Assembly (NCBI GenBank): GCA_964477445.1
Contig: CAYZED010000035.1
Location: 1-16,564, forward strand
Source of the DNA: CAYZED01 sp964477445
GTDB taxonomy: Bacteria > Bacillota > Clostridia > Lutisporales > Lutisporaceae
Length of the DNA stretch: 16,564 nt
Direction: 5' to 3'
In this document: one piece after another, positions 1 to 7,455 of the stretch
How positions within the stretch are numbered: position 1 is the first letter of the stretch
Layout of the letters: every line of letters begins with the position of its first letter
Translations under genes and position numbers: made by a program
The notes under the pieces: generated by a model
Told to the model about the DNA's origin: nothing
Seen by the model: the letters and a program-made list of their open reading frames with translations, nothing else
The model's database searches: none

Positions 1-55
1 ATGAGGAACAAAAAAGATTTACAGACTTTGTGAAACAGATCGATAAATCAAAATT
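1..55 (+). repeat. 55-bp perfect direct repeat, copy 1 (hsdS tail)
   Basis: Bases 1-55 are identical to 552-606, and the repeat may extend left beyond the window. It encodes the conserved tail EEQKRFTDFVKQIDKSK in both copies. The offset of 551 bp equals one hsdS half-gene unit, so recombination between the copies would delete or exchange exactly one recognition domain. Confidence 0.95.
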
Positions 56-65
56 TATGCGTTGA
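1..65 (+). CDS. hsdS: HsdS half-gene, C-terminal tail only (cut by window start)
   Basis: Reading from base 3, the first 60 bases encode EEQKRFTDFVKQIDKSKFMR and then a TGA stop (63-65). This is the conserved helical tail that follows a target-recognition domain in type I specificity subunits; the same tail recurs near the end of the next gene. HsdS gives the HsdM/HsdR complex its DNA target. The rest of the gene lies upstream of the window. The stop overlaps the TTG start of the next half-gene (62-64), so the two are either translationally coupled halves or one HsdS split by loss of a single T near 62. With one added T the frame would run through as FMRLKLHFKSQFIEMF. Confidence 0.75.
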   Translation, partial: EEQKRFTDFVKQIDKSKFMR

Positions 66-643
66 AACTTCATTTCAAATCGCAATTTATCGAGATGTTT
101 CTTGGTAAGGAATACCCCGTAACAACAATTGGTGAAGTAGTTGATAGAAATTTAAAACGTGTTGCAAAAGTATTTAAGGCAGAGGATCTAATTGAATATC
201 TTGACATATCATCAATAGACAATCAGTCCAAGCATGTAACGGGGACAACCCAATATGTATTTAAAGATGCTCCCTCAAGGGCACAATACGTGCTTAGGCA
301 AGGAGATATATTGTACTCTACAGTTCGCCCAAACTTACAGAACATCGCCATAAATCCTTACGATGGAAGTAATGTTGTAGGTTCCACAGGATTTTGTGTG
401 CTTCGATGTAATAGGGTTAGTACTGGATATATGTGGGGCGTTATAACAAGTGATTTTTTCACAAATAATATGGTGACACTTGCGAGTGGAGCAAATTATC
501 CAGCTGTTACTGATAAGGTGGTACTAGGGTATGAAATGCCGCTACCACCATATGAGGAACAAAAAAGATTTACAGACTTTGTGAAACAGATCGATAAATC
601 AAAATTAAACGAGATAACAGTTCTTAACTATAAAAATAAATAA
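62..643 (+). CDS. hsdS: Type I restriction specificity subunit, single recognition-domain half (HsdS)
   Basis: Product of about 193 residues from a TTG start that overlaps the preceding TGA. It carries one target-recognition domain: LGKEYPVTTIGEV near residue 14 opens it, ILYSTVRPNLQNIAI and VGSTGFCVLR are typical core strands, and GYEMPLPPYEEQKRF leads into the conserved helix. Full HsdS proteins have two such domains in about 400 residues, so this is a half. It could act as a homodimer or with the upstream half, or be the 3' part of a frameshifted gene. The upstream sequence LHFKSQFIEMF is the usual joining segment between halves, which favours descent from a two-domain HsdS. hsdR follows 16 bp downstream with its own ribosome binding site. 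Confidence 0.85.
   Translation: MKLHFKSQFIEMFLGKEYPVTTIGEVVDRNLKRVAKVFKAEDLIEYLDISSIDNQSKHVTGTTQYVFKDAPSRAQYVLRQGDILYSTVRPNLQNIAINPYDGSNVVGSTGFCVLRCNRVSTGYMWGVITSDFFTNNMVTLASGANYPAVTDKVVLGYEMPLPPYEEQKRFTDFVKQIDKSKLNEITVLNYKNK
552..606 (+). repeat. 55-bp perfect direct repeat, copy 2 (hsdS tail)
   Basis: Identical to bases 1-55. After the repeat the two copies diverge completely. Copy 1 continues into the joining segment of the next half, while copy 2 ends in a short unrelated tail (KLNEITVLNYKNK) and a TAA stop at 641-643. Confidence 0.95.
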
Positions 644-659
644 CTTTGGAGGTGCTGAA

Positions 660-3496
660 ATGTTCACTGAAAACGATTTAGAAAAAATGGTATTAGACAA
701 TATAGTCAAGAATGGTTGGAAGTATATTCCCAATGATGAGATACCACGTCAACATTCTGATGTTATGGTGGAACCAATGGTGCGTGAAGCACTTATTCGA
801 CTTAATCCAGAAATAGCAGCAGAACCTTCACGCGCAGACGAAGTAATTTATAAGTTAAGAACGGTAATATTATCTGTTCAAGCGCATAACTTAGTGACAC
901 AAAATGAATCTTTTAAGAAAATGATATTTGAAGAAAACTCATATCCATTCGGAAAAGATGGAAGAATGATCCCAATAAGTTTTTTTGGTACGCTTACAAA
1001 TGAAAATCTTGCACTGAATGAATATGTAGTAACAAATCAATGGATATTCCCAAAGGACGTTGGTGGAAAGAGACTAGATATTGTATTGCTCATTAATGGG
1101 TTTCCGATAGCAATAGGTGAATTAAAAACACCAACAAGAAATGCAATTACATGGATGGATGGTGCGGGAGATATTTTGGCATATGAGAAAAGCATTCCAC
1201 AGATGTTCGTGACGAATATTTTCAATTTCGCGACAGAAGGAAANNNNNNNNNNAACTAATAGATGTTCAACGAAGCATTCTATCTATGATAAAGCCAGAA
1301 ACTGTGATGGATATTTTCCAATTCTTCACCGTTTTTGCCACAGACAAAAAATATCGAAAATATAAAGTTATTTGTCGTTATCAACAATTTGAAGGTGCTA
1401 ACCTTATCGTAGAACGAGTAAAAGCAGGTTACCCTAAAAAAGGCTTGATATGGCATTTCCAAGGTAGTGGTAAGTCTTTGCTAATGGTATTCGCAGCACA
1501 AAAGCTTCGTATGTTACCTGAACTTAAAAATCCTACAGTAGTAATTGTTAACGATCGTATTGATCTCGATACGCAGATTACTGCAACTTTTAACGCTGCA
1601 GATATTCCTAATATGACAAGTGCCTCAAGCAAAGATGAATTGATTGCTTTCTTTAAAGGTGATATGAGAAAAATTCTGATTACCACTATATTTAAGTTCG
1701 GAGAAGTGGATTGTGAGTTGAATCAAAGAGATAATATTATTCTGATGGTCGATGAAGCTCACAGAACACAAGAAGGTGATCTTGGAGAGAAAATGAGACT
1801 TGCACTACCAAGAGCATTTTTCTTTGGATTGACAGGTACGCCAATTAATCGAATTGACAAAAATACGTTTTACACTTTTGGTGCTGAGGAGGATAAATCT
1901 GGCTATATGAGCCGATACTCATTCTCCGACTCCATTAGAGATAAAGCAACTTTACCACTTCATTTTGAAGCAGTTCCGGTAGATTTACACATCAACCAAG
2001 ATGTTGTAGACGTTGCCTTTGATGATCTCACTAAAGATTTAACCAAATATGAAAAAACCGAACTTGCGCGTCGGGTTAAGCTTGAAGCTGTTATGAAATC
2101 CCCTGATAGAATCAAAAAAGTTTGCGAGCATATCGCAAAACATTTTAAAGAAAAAATCGAACCTAATGGATTTAAAGGACAAATTGTATGCTACGACCGA
2201 GAGTGCTGTCTTTTATATAAGCAAGAACTCGATAAATTGCTCGGTGAAGAAGCAACTACAATAGTAATGGACACCAACAATGACAAAGAAGACAAATATA
2301 AAGCATTCCGTCGTGATCGTGATTCAGAAGCTAAAATACTCGATTATTTTAGAGAAAAGGGGAGTTCGTTGCAGCTAGTTATTGTTACTGCAAAGTTATT
2401 AACTGGCTTTGATGCACCTATTCTTCAAGCTATGTATCTTGATAAACCAATGAAAGATCATACACTTCTTCAAGCAATATGTCGAACAAATCGCGTGTAT
2501 GGTACTGAAAAGACTCACGGATTGATTGTTGACTATATAGGTATATTTGATAATGTTGCCAATGCGCTCGATTTCGATGAGAAGAGTTTACAAAAGGTTA
2601 TTACAAATATCGATGAGGTTAAACGAGAATTACCAAGATTAATGACAACCTGTCTCAAATACTTCCCTGGAGTTGATAGAACAGTTGAAGGTTGGGAAGG
2701 GCTTATGGCTGCACAAGAATGTCTACCATCAAACGAAGAAAAGGATAAGTTTGGAGCAGATTATAGAGTACTAAATCGCGCTTGGGATGCGCTTTCGCCA
2801 GATCAAATCTTAGTCCCATATAAAGCAGATTATTTATGGCTTACAAAGGTTTATGAATCCGTAAAACCGACTGATGGCAGGGGTGCTCTAATTTGGGCGG
2901 CACTTGGAGCAAAAACTATTGAGTTGGTTCACGAAAATGTTAATGTTGAAAAAGTACATGACGACTTAGATATATTAAGGCTGGATGCTGACATCATAGA
3001 TGAATACTTAGAAGGAAGAAAAGACCCTGCTAAAGCAGCAAAAAGAATTCAAATTAATCTTGTTACACGTATTCAAGAACATAAGAATGATCCTAAGTTT
3101 ATTAAATTAGGTGAACGGCTTGAGGAATTAAGAGAAAAGCATGAACAGGGCTTAATTACGAGCATAGAGTTCTTGAAAAGGCTTCTCGAGCTTGCAAAAG
3201 ATGCAGCTGAAGCTGAGAAAGAGGCTGTACCAGAAGAAGAAATTGACAAAGGTAAAGCTGCACTTACAGAGCTATTTGAGGGAGTAAAAAACAAAAATAC
3301 ACCAGTAATTGTTGAACGTATAGTTAAGGATATCGATGACATTGTTAAGATAGTGAGATTTGATGGATGGCAGAGCACAAGTGCTGGAAAACAAGAAGTT
3401 AAGAAAGCACTGAATTCAGTGGTTTGGGTCAAGTACAAGATCAAGGATAAAGACTTGTTGAACAAGGCATACGAATACGTAGAAATGTATTACTAG
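660..3496 (+). CDS. hsdR: Type I restriction enzyme motor/nuclease subunit HsdR (interrupted by assembly gap)
   Basis: HsdR translocates DNA with ATP and cuts unmodified DNA in complex with HsdM and HsdS. The ATG at 660 sits 6 bases after GGAGGT (648-653). The first 194 residues hold the nuclease domain with the PD-(D/E)xK pattern: D140 in KRLDIVLL and E154-L-K156 in IAIGELK. After the gap the frame resumes at 1256 (LIDVQRSILSM). It shows Walker A FQGSGKS (about 1457-1477), VDEAHR (about 1748-1765), GLTGTP (about 1826-1843), TGFDAP (about 2402-2419) and QAICRTNR (2471-2494), then a charged helical C-terminus and a TAG stop. The frames on the two sides do not match across ten bases, and family members have a few tens of residues between these segments, so the true gap is probably longer than shown. 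I see no other lesion. Confidence 0.93.
1244..1253. other. Assembly gap inside hsdR
   Basis: Ten N. The left side reads in the hsdR start frame (ATEG) and the right side in a frame that needs a gap of length 2 modulo 3, so the ten N are a placeholder rather than a measured length. Confidence 0.95.
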
Positions 3497-3541
3497 AATT
3501 ACGTAAATTAAATAAATTTAATTTTAGAGGAGACATAATTA

Positions 3542-3742
3542 ATGACAAAAAGAATTTTAGTTCTACAAGCTGTGAATAAAAAAACAGGANNNNNNNNNNC
3601 AGGAAAAATTGATACTATAAATATGGAAACTGGACACATTGTCGTTACTATTGAGACATTAGATGAGGTTGTCAAAAAAAGCGGTATTCTGAGAGACTAC
3701 AAAGATATAACTTTCATAAACGTAATAAATTTGGAGGGGTAA
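3542..3742 (+). CDS. Small protein of unknown function (contains assembly gap)
   Basis: I do not recognise this gene. The ATG at 3542 follows AGAGGAGA (3526-3533), 45 bp after the hsdR stop, so it may be the last gene of the restriction operon. About 60 residues are visible: MTKRILVLQAVNKKTG, a ten-N gap, then GKIDTINMETGHIVVTIETL and a C-terminal half with alternating hydrophobic residues that suggests a small beta-rich fold. The gap may be false: the left flank ends in CAGGA and the right flank begins with CAGGA. Merging them gives an in-frame join (NKKTGKIDTI) and a protein of about 61 residues. No signal peptide or membrane segment is seen. Confidence 0.6.
   Translation: MTKRILVLQAVNKKTGXXXXGKIDTINMETGHIVVTIETLDEVVKKSGILRDYKDITFINVINLEG
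3590..3599. other. Assembly gap, possibly an unmerged overlap
   Basis: Ten N flanked by the same five bases, CAGGA, on both sides (3585-3589 and 3600-3604). Collapsing this overlap keeps the small gene's frame, so real missing sequence may be nil. Five bases can match by chance. Confidence 0.85.
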
Positions 3743-3779
3743 AAAAGTAAATTTTTTTCCAATAAGAAAATTGAAAATT

Positions 3780-3811
3780 AGACATAGCTTGTCCAAACCA
3801 TGTGTTAACAT
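3780..3811 (+). promoter_or_regulatory. 32-bp leader box, copy 1 (upstream of the DruH/DruE-like operon)
   Basis: The box matches 14769-14800 at 26 of 32 positions without gaps. Its core is GACATAG-C/T-TTGTCCAA, then a variable stretch, then TGTTAA-C/T-AT starting 22 bases from the first G in both copies. GACA and TGTC form a short dyad around TAGYT, and this copy also contains the 8-bp palindrome TGTTAACA (3803-3810). It lies about 190 bp before the GTG start at 3972. It could be an operator, a promoter element (TTGTCC is a weak -35 match, with no convincing -10) or the 5' part of a leader RNA. The regulator is not identifiable here. Confidence 0.6.
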
Positions 3812-3856
3812 CTATTTAAGTTGAAGGTTACAGAAAAAGCCTACTTAGTAGATGTT
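3807..3856 (+). promoter_or_regulatory. Possible leader hairpin before the DruH-like gene
   Basis: AACATCTA (3807-3814) is the exact reverse complement of TAGATGTT (3849-3856). Inside it TAAGT (3817-3821) pairs with ACTTA (3843-3847) and AGG (3825-3827) with CCT (3840-3842), giving a long imperfect stem. TTTCC and TTTT follow, so it could act as a weak terminator or attenuator. AT-rich DNA produces such stems by chance, so confidence is low. Confidence 0.35.
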
Positions 3857-3958
3857 TTTCCTTTTATGGTGAAAAAATAATAACTGTATGATGAAATTGG
3901 AAAAACTATAGTGTAAGATGGAAGATGAGAATTGTTTTAAATTAAGTAAGTAATTGAT

Positions 3959-3965
3959 AGGAGGG
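3959..3965 (+). promoter_or_regulatory. Ribosome binding site that fixes the GTG start of the DruH-like gene
   Basis: AGGAGGG lies 6 bases before GTG at 3972. The same frame is open from a TTG at 3954, but that codon is upstream of this site and has no site of its own. The ATG at 3968 is out of frame and soon hits a stop. GTG at 3972 is therefore the best start. Confidence 0.8.
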
Positions 3966-3971
3966 ATATGC

Positions 3972-6900
3972 GTGAAGACTGGGATTCGAAAAACACTAAC
4001 AACTGAAGATCGCTTATTTAGGAGAATCAAGAAGCAATTCATTGAAAAAAAGTTCATAGGGGACATTATGATTAATGATGATGAGTATACACTATTATTA
4101 ACATATTTAAAACAAAAATATCTAGTTCTTTGCTCATCTTATTCTCATAAATTAGTAGATCCAGTTTTTGCACTATCACTTGTTCAAATTGGGATAAGAT
4201 GCTATGATAAAAATTTTTGGAGGCACGTAGCAAATGCTCTGGGATTGAACCATATTCCTCCAAATCATCAGACGTGGATAGGAAATGCCTTTATTGAAAC
4301 ACTTAAATTCTATAAAAAGCTTATGATGAGTGAACGTGAAAGAGTAGATAGTATTTTAATGCATGGATTTGTTTCTAATTATTATAGTAAAAAATTCTTT
4401 GACTTCCTATTTGCGTATTATCGGATTGATTTAGATAGGGATATTGAGAGAAATAATAAAGACGCAATGAATTCTTTAGTTGAAAGTATTTTGAAGAGTG
4501 ATAATAGAAGCCGAACGTATTTATTAGTGGAACAAACATCTGATGCAGTAGTGTGTAATCCTAGAGGTTGTAAGATTAGAATAAGACGCTTGTTAAAAAT
4601 TATCGATAGATGTTTTTGGGAGAGAAATGTTGAACTTAATCAAGCAAGCCGCCTAAATGTGTTATTTTCAGAGTGGAAAGATAGTTCATATGAATTTGAA
4701 AACGAATTTAATAAATATAACCCAGGAGGATTGAACGGTGGTAGGGGGAAAAAGAATTTTTCTGCACCTTATTTAAAATGTGACTTAAGTAATATGACTT
4801 TTCAACTAGTAATGCCTAGACAATTAATAAAATGCAATGAAACTGATTCAATTACTTGGAGATTACAAGTTTCAGAAGTTGTGACAATAGTTGAAAATGA
4901 CATGATACAAGCGGTAACTGGATACAAGACAGAAGAAAAAAAGTGGGGGATTCCGAAGAAAGATATTTTCAAGGCTATTACTGCAGAGATTTTTAGTAAT
5001 GGAATCCGTATTCGTACATTCAAAATCAATGAGGATTGTATTCGCTTCTTTGATAAAGATGGAGACTATGTAAGAGCAGATTCATTACCTACGGGAGAGA
5101 TGTATTCGGTATCGGAACCTGAGAATACGATAATTTCAGAATCGGTAGTTTCAAGTGAAGTTAAAGCAGAACTTTTATTAATATATTATAAATTCCAGCA
5201 TGGAGACATTTTGAAATTACCAGATGGAAAACCGATATCAATAGGGAAAAAAATTGAAGAAGGTTTGCTTAACAGAGGTATTGTAGAAGGTGCTGTTAGT
5301 ATTATTAAGGAGATAAACATTCCAGTTTACAACAAGATTCCTTCTGTGCTTTTAAAGATGTCAGGGTCCAAAATAAATGGAACACAAATTCGTGTTAATC
5401 ATGAATTGTTTAGAATGTCTGAAATAGATTTTCAAGAGATTGAACTGAAAGAAAGAACGGGAGAAACAGGTTTTTTGGTGAATCTTACTGAATTAGGCTG
5501 CTCCAAGAAAAACTTGTACGAAATTTCTTTTGATGTACCAAATGATAGAACTAATCGATCATGGGAATTTGTGTTGCTCGAGGGATTCAATTTTGAGTTT
5601 GAAGATGCTCCATATGTCTTTAAGACCAGAGGCACTGTTTTAATTAGTAGCGAAATTCCAATTAACCCTATAAGTTCAGGTTTGAAAAGACTACCTGGAA
5701 AGAATGGATTCAATTTTACTATTGATCCGGGGTTGAACGAATTGAAGTTTGAAGCGGAAGGGATACTGGAGAATATTCAAATTGAATTGAGTGTACCTTC
5801 TTTAAAATGGAAATTTGACAATTCTGATTGGAATGTTGAAAAACCTTCAGAACTTTGGCATAGCGCTTTTCCTATTAAAATATATCTTATATGTCCAATA
5901 GNNNNNNNNNNTCTAGGTTGGATTTCTTCACGTTATGCCGTTGTTTTGGATGAAGAAATGGAAGAGGACAATTCAGAGCAAAGAGTTAGCTATTCGAAAA
6001 TAAAAGAAAAAGGGATTATAGAATGTGACGTTACAAGATTTAAATCGTGGATTGGAAAAGATCGAGTGCTGCGAAAAATGTATATTGAGTTCAAGCAAGA
6101 AAAAATTCCGTTTATTGACATTATATCGAAGAGCACGATTGTTTCAAGCGTTATTAAAGGTGATTTTGAAAGGAATATTTTAGTAGGTGAATTCGATATT
6201 ATTGGACATGCAAAATATTATGTGGATATTAAATTTGGAAATCAAAAGATTGCCGAAAAGATTGAGATGAAAAATGGGCATTTAGAAGTGTCAACTGAAT
6301 TAATGAGCGGGAAATACAACGTTACTATTTTTGAAGAAGATGAAGATGATACTGGGTTTGGCGACATGAATCTTTATACAATTGGTGAAGTATCTTGCGA
6401 ATTACTGAATCCATATGATTTACAGGGGAAAAGTATTCAGTTGCTGAATGTAAAAAAAGGAAAAGGCAGTATATTCAATTTGCCACTTTCATGTAATTAT
6501 AAGATTACAAGACTCTATAGTGAAATTGGAGATTTGCCTAATATATACTGGGGTAGAATGATTGTTGAAAGTTCAGAAGGTAGCAAACTAAATAGTTTCA
6601 TGGTTAACGTAGAATTCTGTGATATGGATAAGCTTAAGTATGTATATATTAGTTTTTATAGAGATGAAGAATTGTCTGAATTTTTGTATGACTATGATAA
6701 AGGGAGTATTGTTAAAGATGAAATTTTTGCATTGCCACCATCTGTAAAATATCGAAGATACGAACCGTTATACAAAGAAGATGAGTATGTCTATAGTATT
6801 ATGTTTATAGACTATGATGTTTCGGAGCATCTTCAGGGAAATAATCAAGGGAAAGTAGTGAATTTAAATAAATCCGCGAACACAATAGAAAAAGATTCCA

Positions 6901-7442
6901 TGGCAATTTTGGTTGAAGATTTAAAACTGTCAGACGAACTAAAGCATTGTTTAAAAAGATCGAACATCGCGAACGTAATGGATATATGCAATCTGGGTTA
7001 TGAGGGTTTACATGGGATTAGACATATTAAACCAATAAACATTCGCGAGTTACAAAACAGGTTAAGACAGTTTAAAATTGAGATTCCACACTGTGCAAAT
7101 CAAAGACTAAATCAACCCTCAAATAACAATAATGAAAAAATTATAAATACAGAGCAAGTAGTAAAAGTTAGCGTAACAGAGTCAGAAGAAAAAAATATTA
7201 TTGAGAACCATATAGAAGTCTTTGCTGAACAAAATCGAAACATTCTTGATACACCTCTCTCAGAATCGGGGTTACACCCGCTTATATATAATAAACTAAA
7301 AATGGTCGGGTTATCTCATGTTAGGGATATAAAAGTTCTTGTTGAAGGAAAAGGAATAAAGGGGTTAAACAGTATACAATTGATTAACGCTTCTATGAAA
7401 AGTGAAATCATCGACGTACTTAGAAAATTCGGCATAATATAA
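3972..7442 (+). CDS. Large defence protein, candidate DruH of a Druantia type III-like system
   Basis: About 1156 residues from GTG at 3972. No catalytic motif is visible. The first 230 residues or so look alpha-helical. The middle (roughly 240-960) is rich in beta strands and looks like several sandwich-type modules. The C-terminus holds two helix-hairpin-helix-like units resembling the RNA polymerase alpha C-terminal domain: one around 978-1039 (LKLSDELKHCLKRSNI...GLHGIRHIKPINIREL) and one around 1092-1156 (SGLHPLIYNKLKMVGL...KSEIIDVLRKFGII). A polar linker joins them. The stop is followed directly by the helicase gene, 13 bp away. A large uncharacterised protein next to a DUF1998 helicase is the layout of Druantia type III (DruH-DruE); the name is inferred from that context and the size. 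A ten-N gap at 5902-5911 keeps the frame. No signal peptide or transmembrane segment is seen, so it is probably cytoplasmic. Confidence 0.65.
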   Translation: MKTGIRKTLTTEDRLFRRIKKQFIEKKFIGDIMINDDEYTLLLTYLKQKYLVLCSSYSHKLVDPVFALSLVQIGIRCYDKNFWRHVANALGLNHIPPNHQTWIGNAFIETLKFYKKLMMSERERVDSILMHGFVSNYYSKKFFDFLFAYYRIDLDRDIERNNKDAMNSLVESILKSDNRSRTYLLVEQTSDAVVCNPRGCKIRIRRLLKIIDRCFWERNVELNQASRLNVLFSEWKDSSYEFENEFNKYNPGGLNGGRGKKNFSAPYLKCDLSNMTFQLVMPRQLIKCNETDSITWRLQVSEVVTIVENDMIQAVTGYKTEEKKWGIPKKDIFKAITAEIFSNGIRIRTFKINEDCIRFFDKDGDYVRADSLPTGEMYSVSEPENTIISESVVSSEVKAELLLIYYKFQHGDILKLPDGKPISIGKKIEEGLLNRGIVEGAVSIIKEINIPVYNKIPSVLLKMSGSKINGTQIRVNHELFRMSEIDFQEIELKERTGETGFLVNLTELGCSKKNLYEISFDVPNDRTNRSWEFVLLEGFNFEFEDAPYVFKTRGTVLISSEIPINPISSGLKRLPGKNGFNFTIDPGLNELKFEAEGILENIQIELSVPSLKWKFDNSDWNVEKPSELWHSAFPIKIYLICPIXXXXLGWISSRYAVVLDEEMEEDNSEQRVSYSKIKEKGIIECDVTRFKSWIGKDRVLRKMYIEFKQEKIPFIDIISKSTIVSSVIKGDFERNILVGEFDIIGHAKYYVDIKFGNQKIAEKIEMKNGHLEVSTELMSGKYNVTIFEEDEDDTGFGDMNLYTIGEVSCELLNPYDLQGKSIQLLNVKKGKGSIFNLPLSCNYKITRLYSEIGDLPNIYWGRMIVESSEGSKLNSFMVNVEFCDMDKLKYVYISFYRDEELSEFLYDYDKGSIVKDEIFALPPSVKYRRYEPLYKEDEYVYSIMFIDYDVSEHLQGNNQGKVVNLNKSANTIEKDSMAILVEDLKLSDELKHCLKRSNIANVMDICNLGYEGLHGIRHIKPINIRELQNRLRQFKIEIPHCANQRLNQPSNNNNEKIINTEQVVKVSVTESEEKNIIENHIEVFAEQNRNILDTPLSESGLHPLIYNKLKMVGLSHVRDIKVLVEGKGIKGLNSIQLINASMKSEIIDVLRKFGII
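5902..5911. other. Assembly gap inside the DruH-like gene
   Basis: Ten N between ICPI and LGWISSRYAV. The frame is kept if the true length is 1 modulo 3, as ten is. The missing residues cannot be judged. Confidence 0.95.
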
Positions 7443-7455
7443 GGAGGATTTAATT

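Noticed and set aside
3505..3524. Perfect hairpin AAATTAAA-TAAA-TTTAATTT between hsdR and the small gene, as a terminator
   Set aside because: All-AT stem with no separate T tract, directly followed by the ribosome binding site of the next gene; likely chance in AT-rich DNA.
3741..3758. AAAAAA ... TTTTTTT just after the small gene as a terminator
   Set aside because: No GC pairs in the stem; too weak to call.
3954..3971. TTG at 3954 as start of the DruH-like gene
   Set aside because: The AGGAGGG site lies inside this extension, so the GTG at 3972 fits much better.
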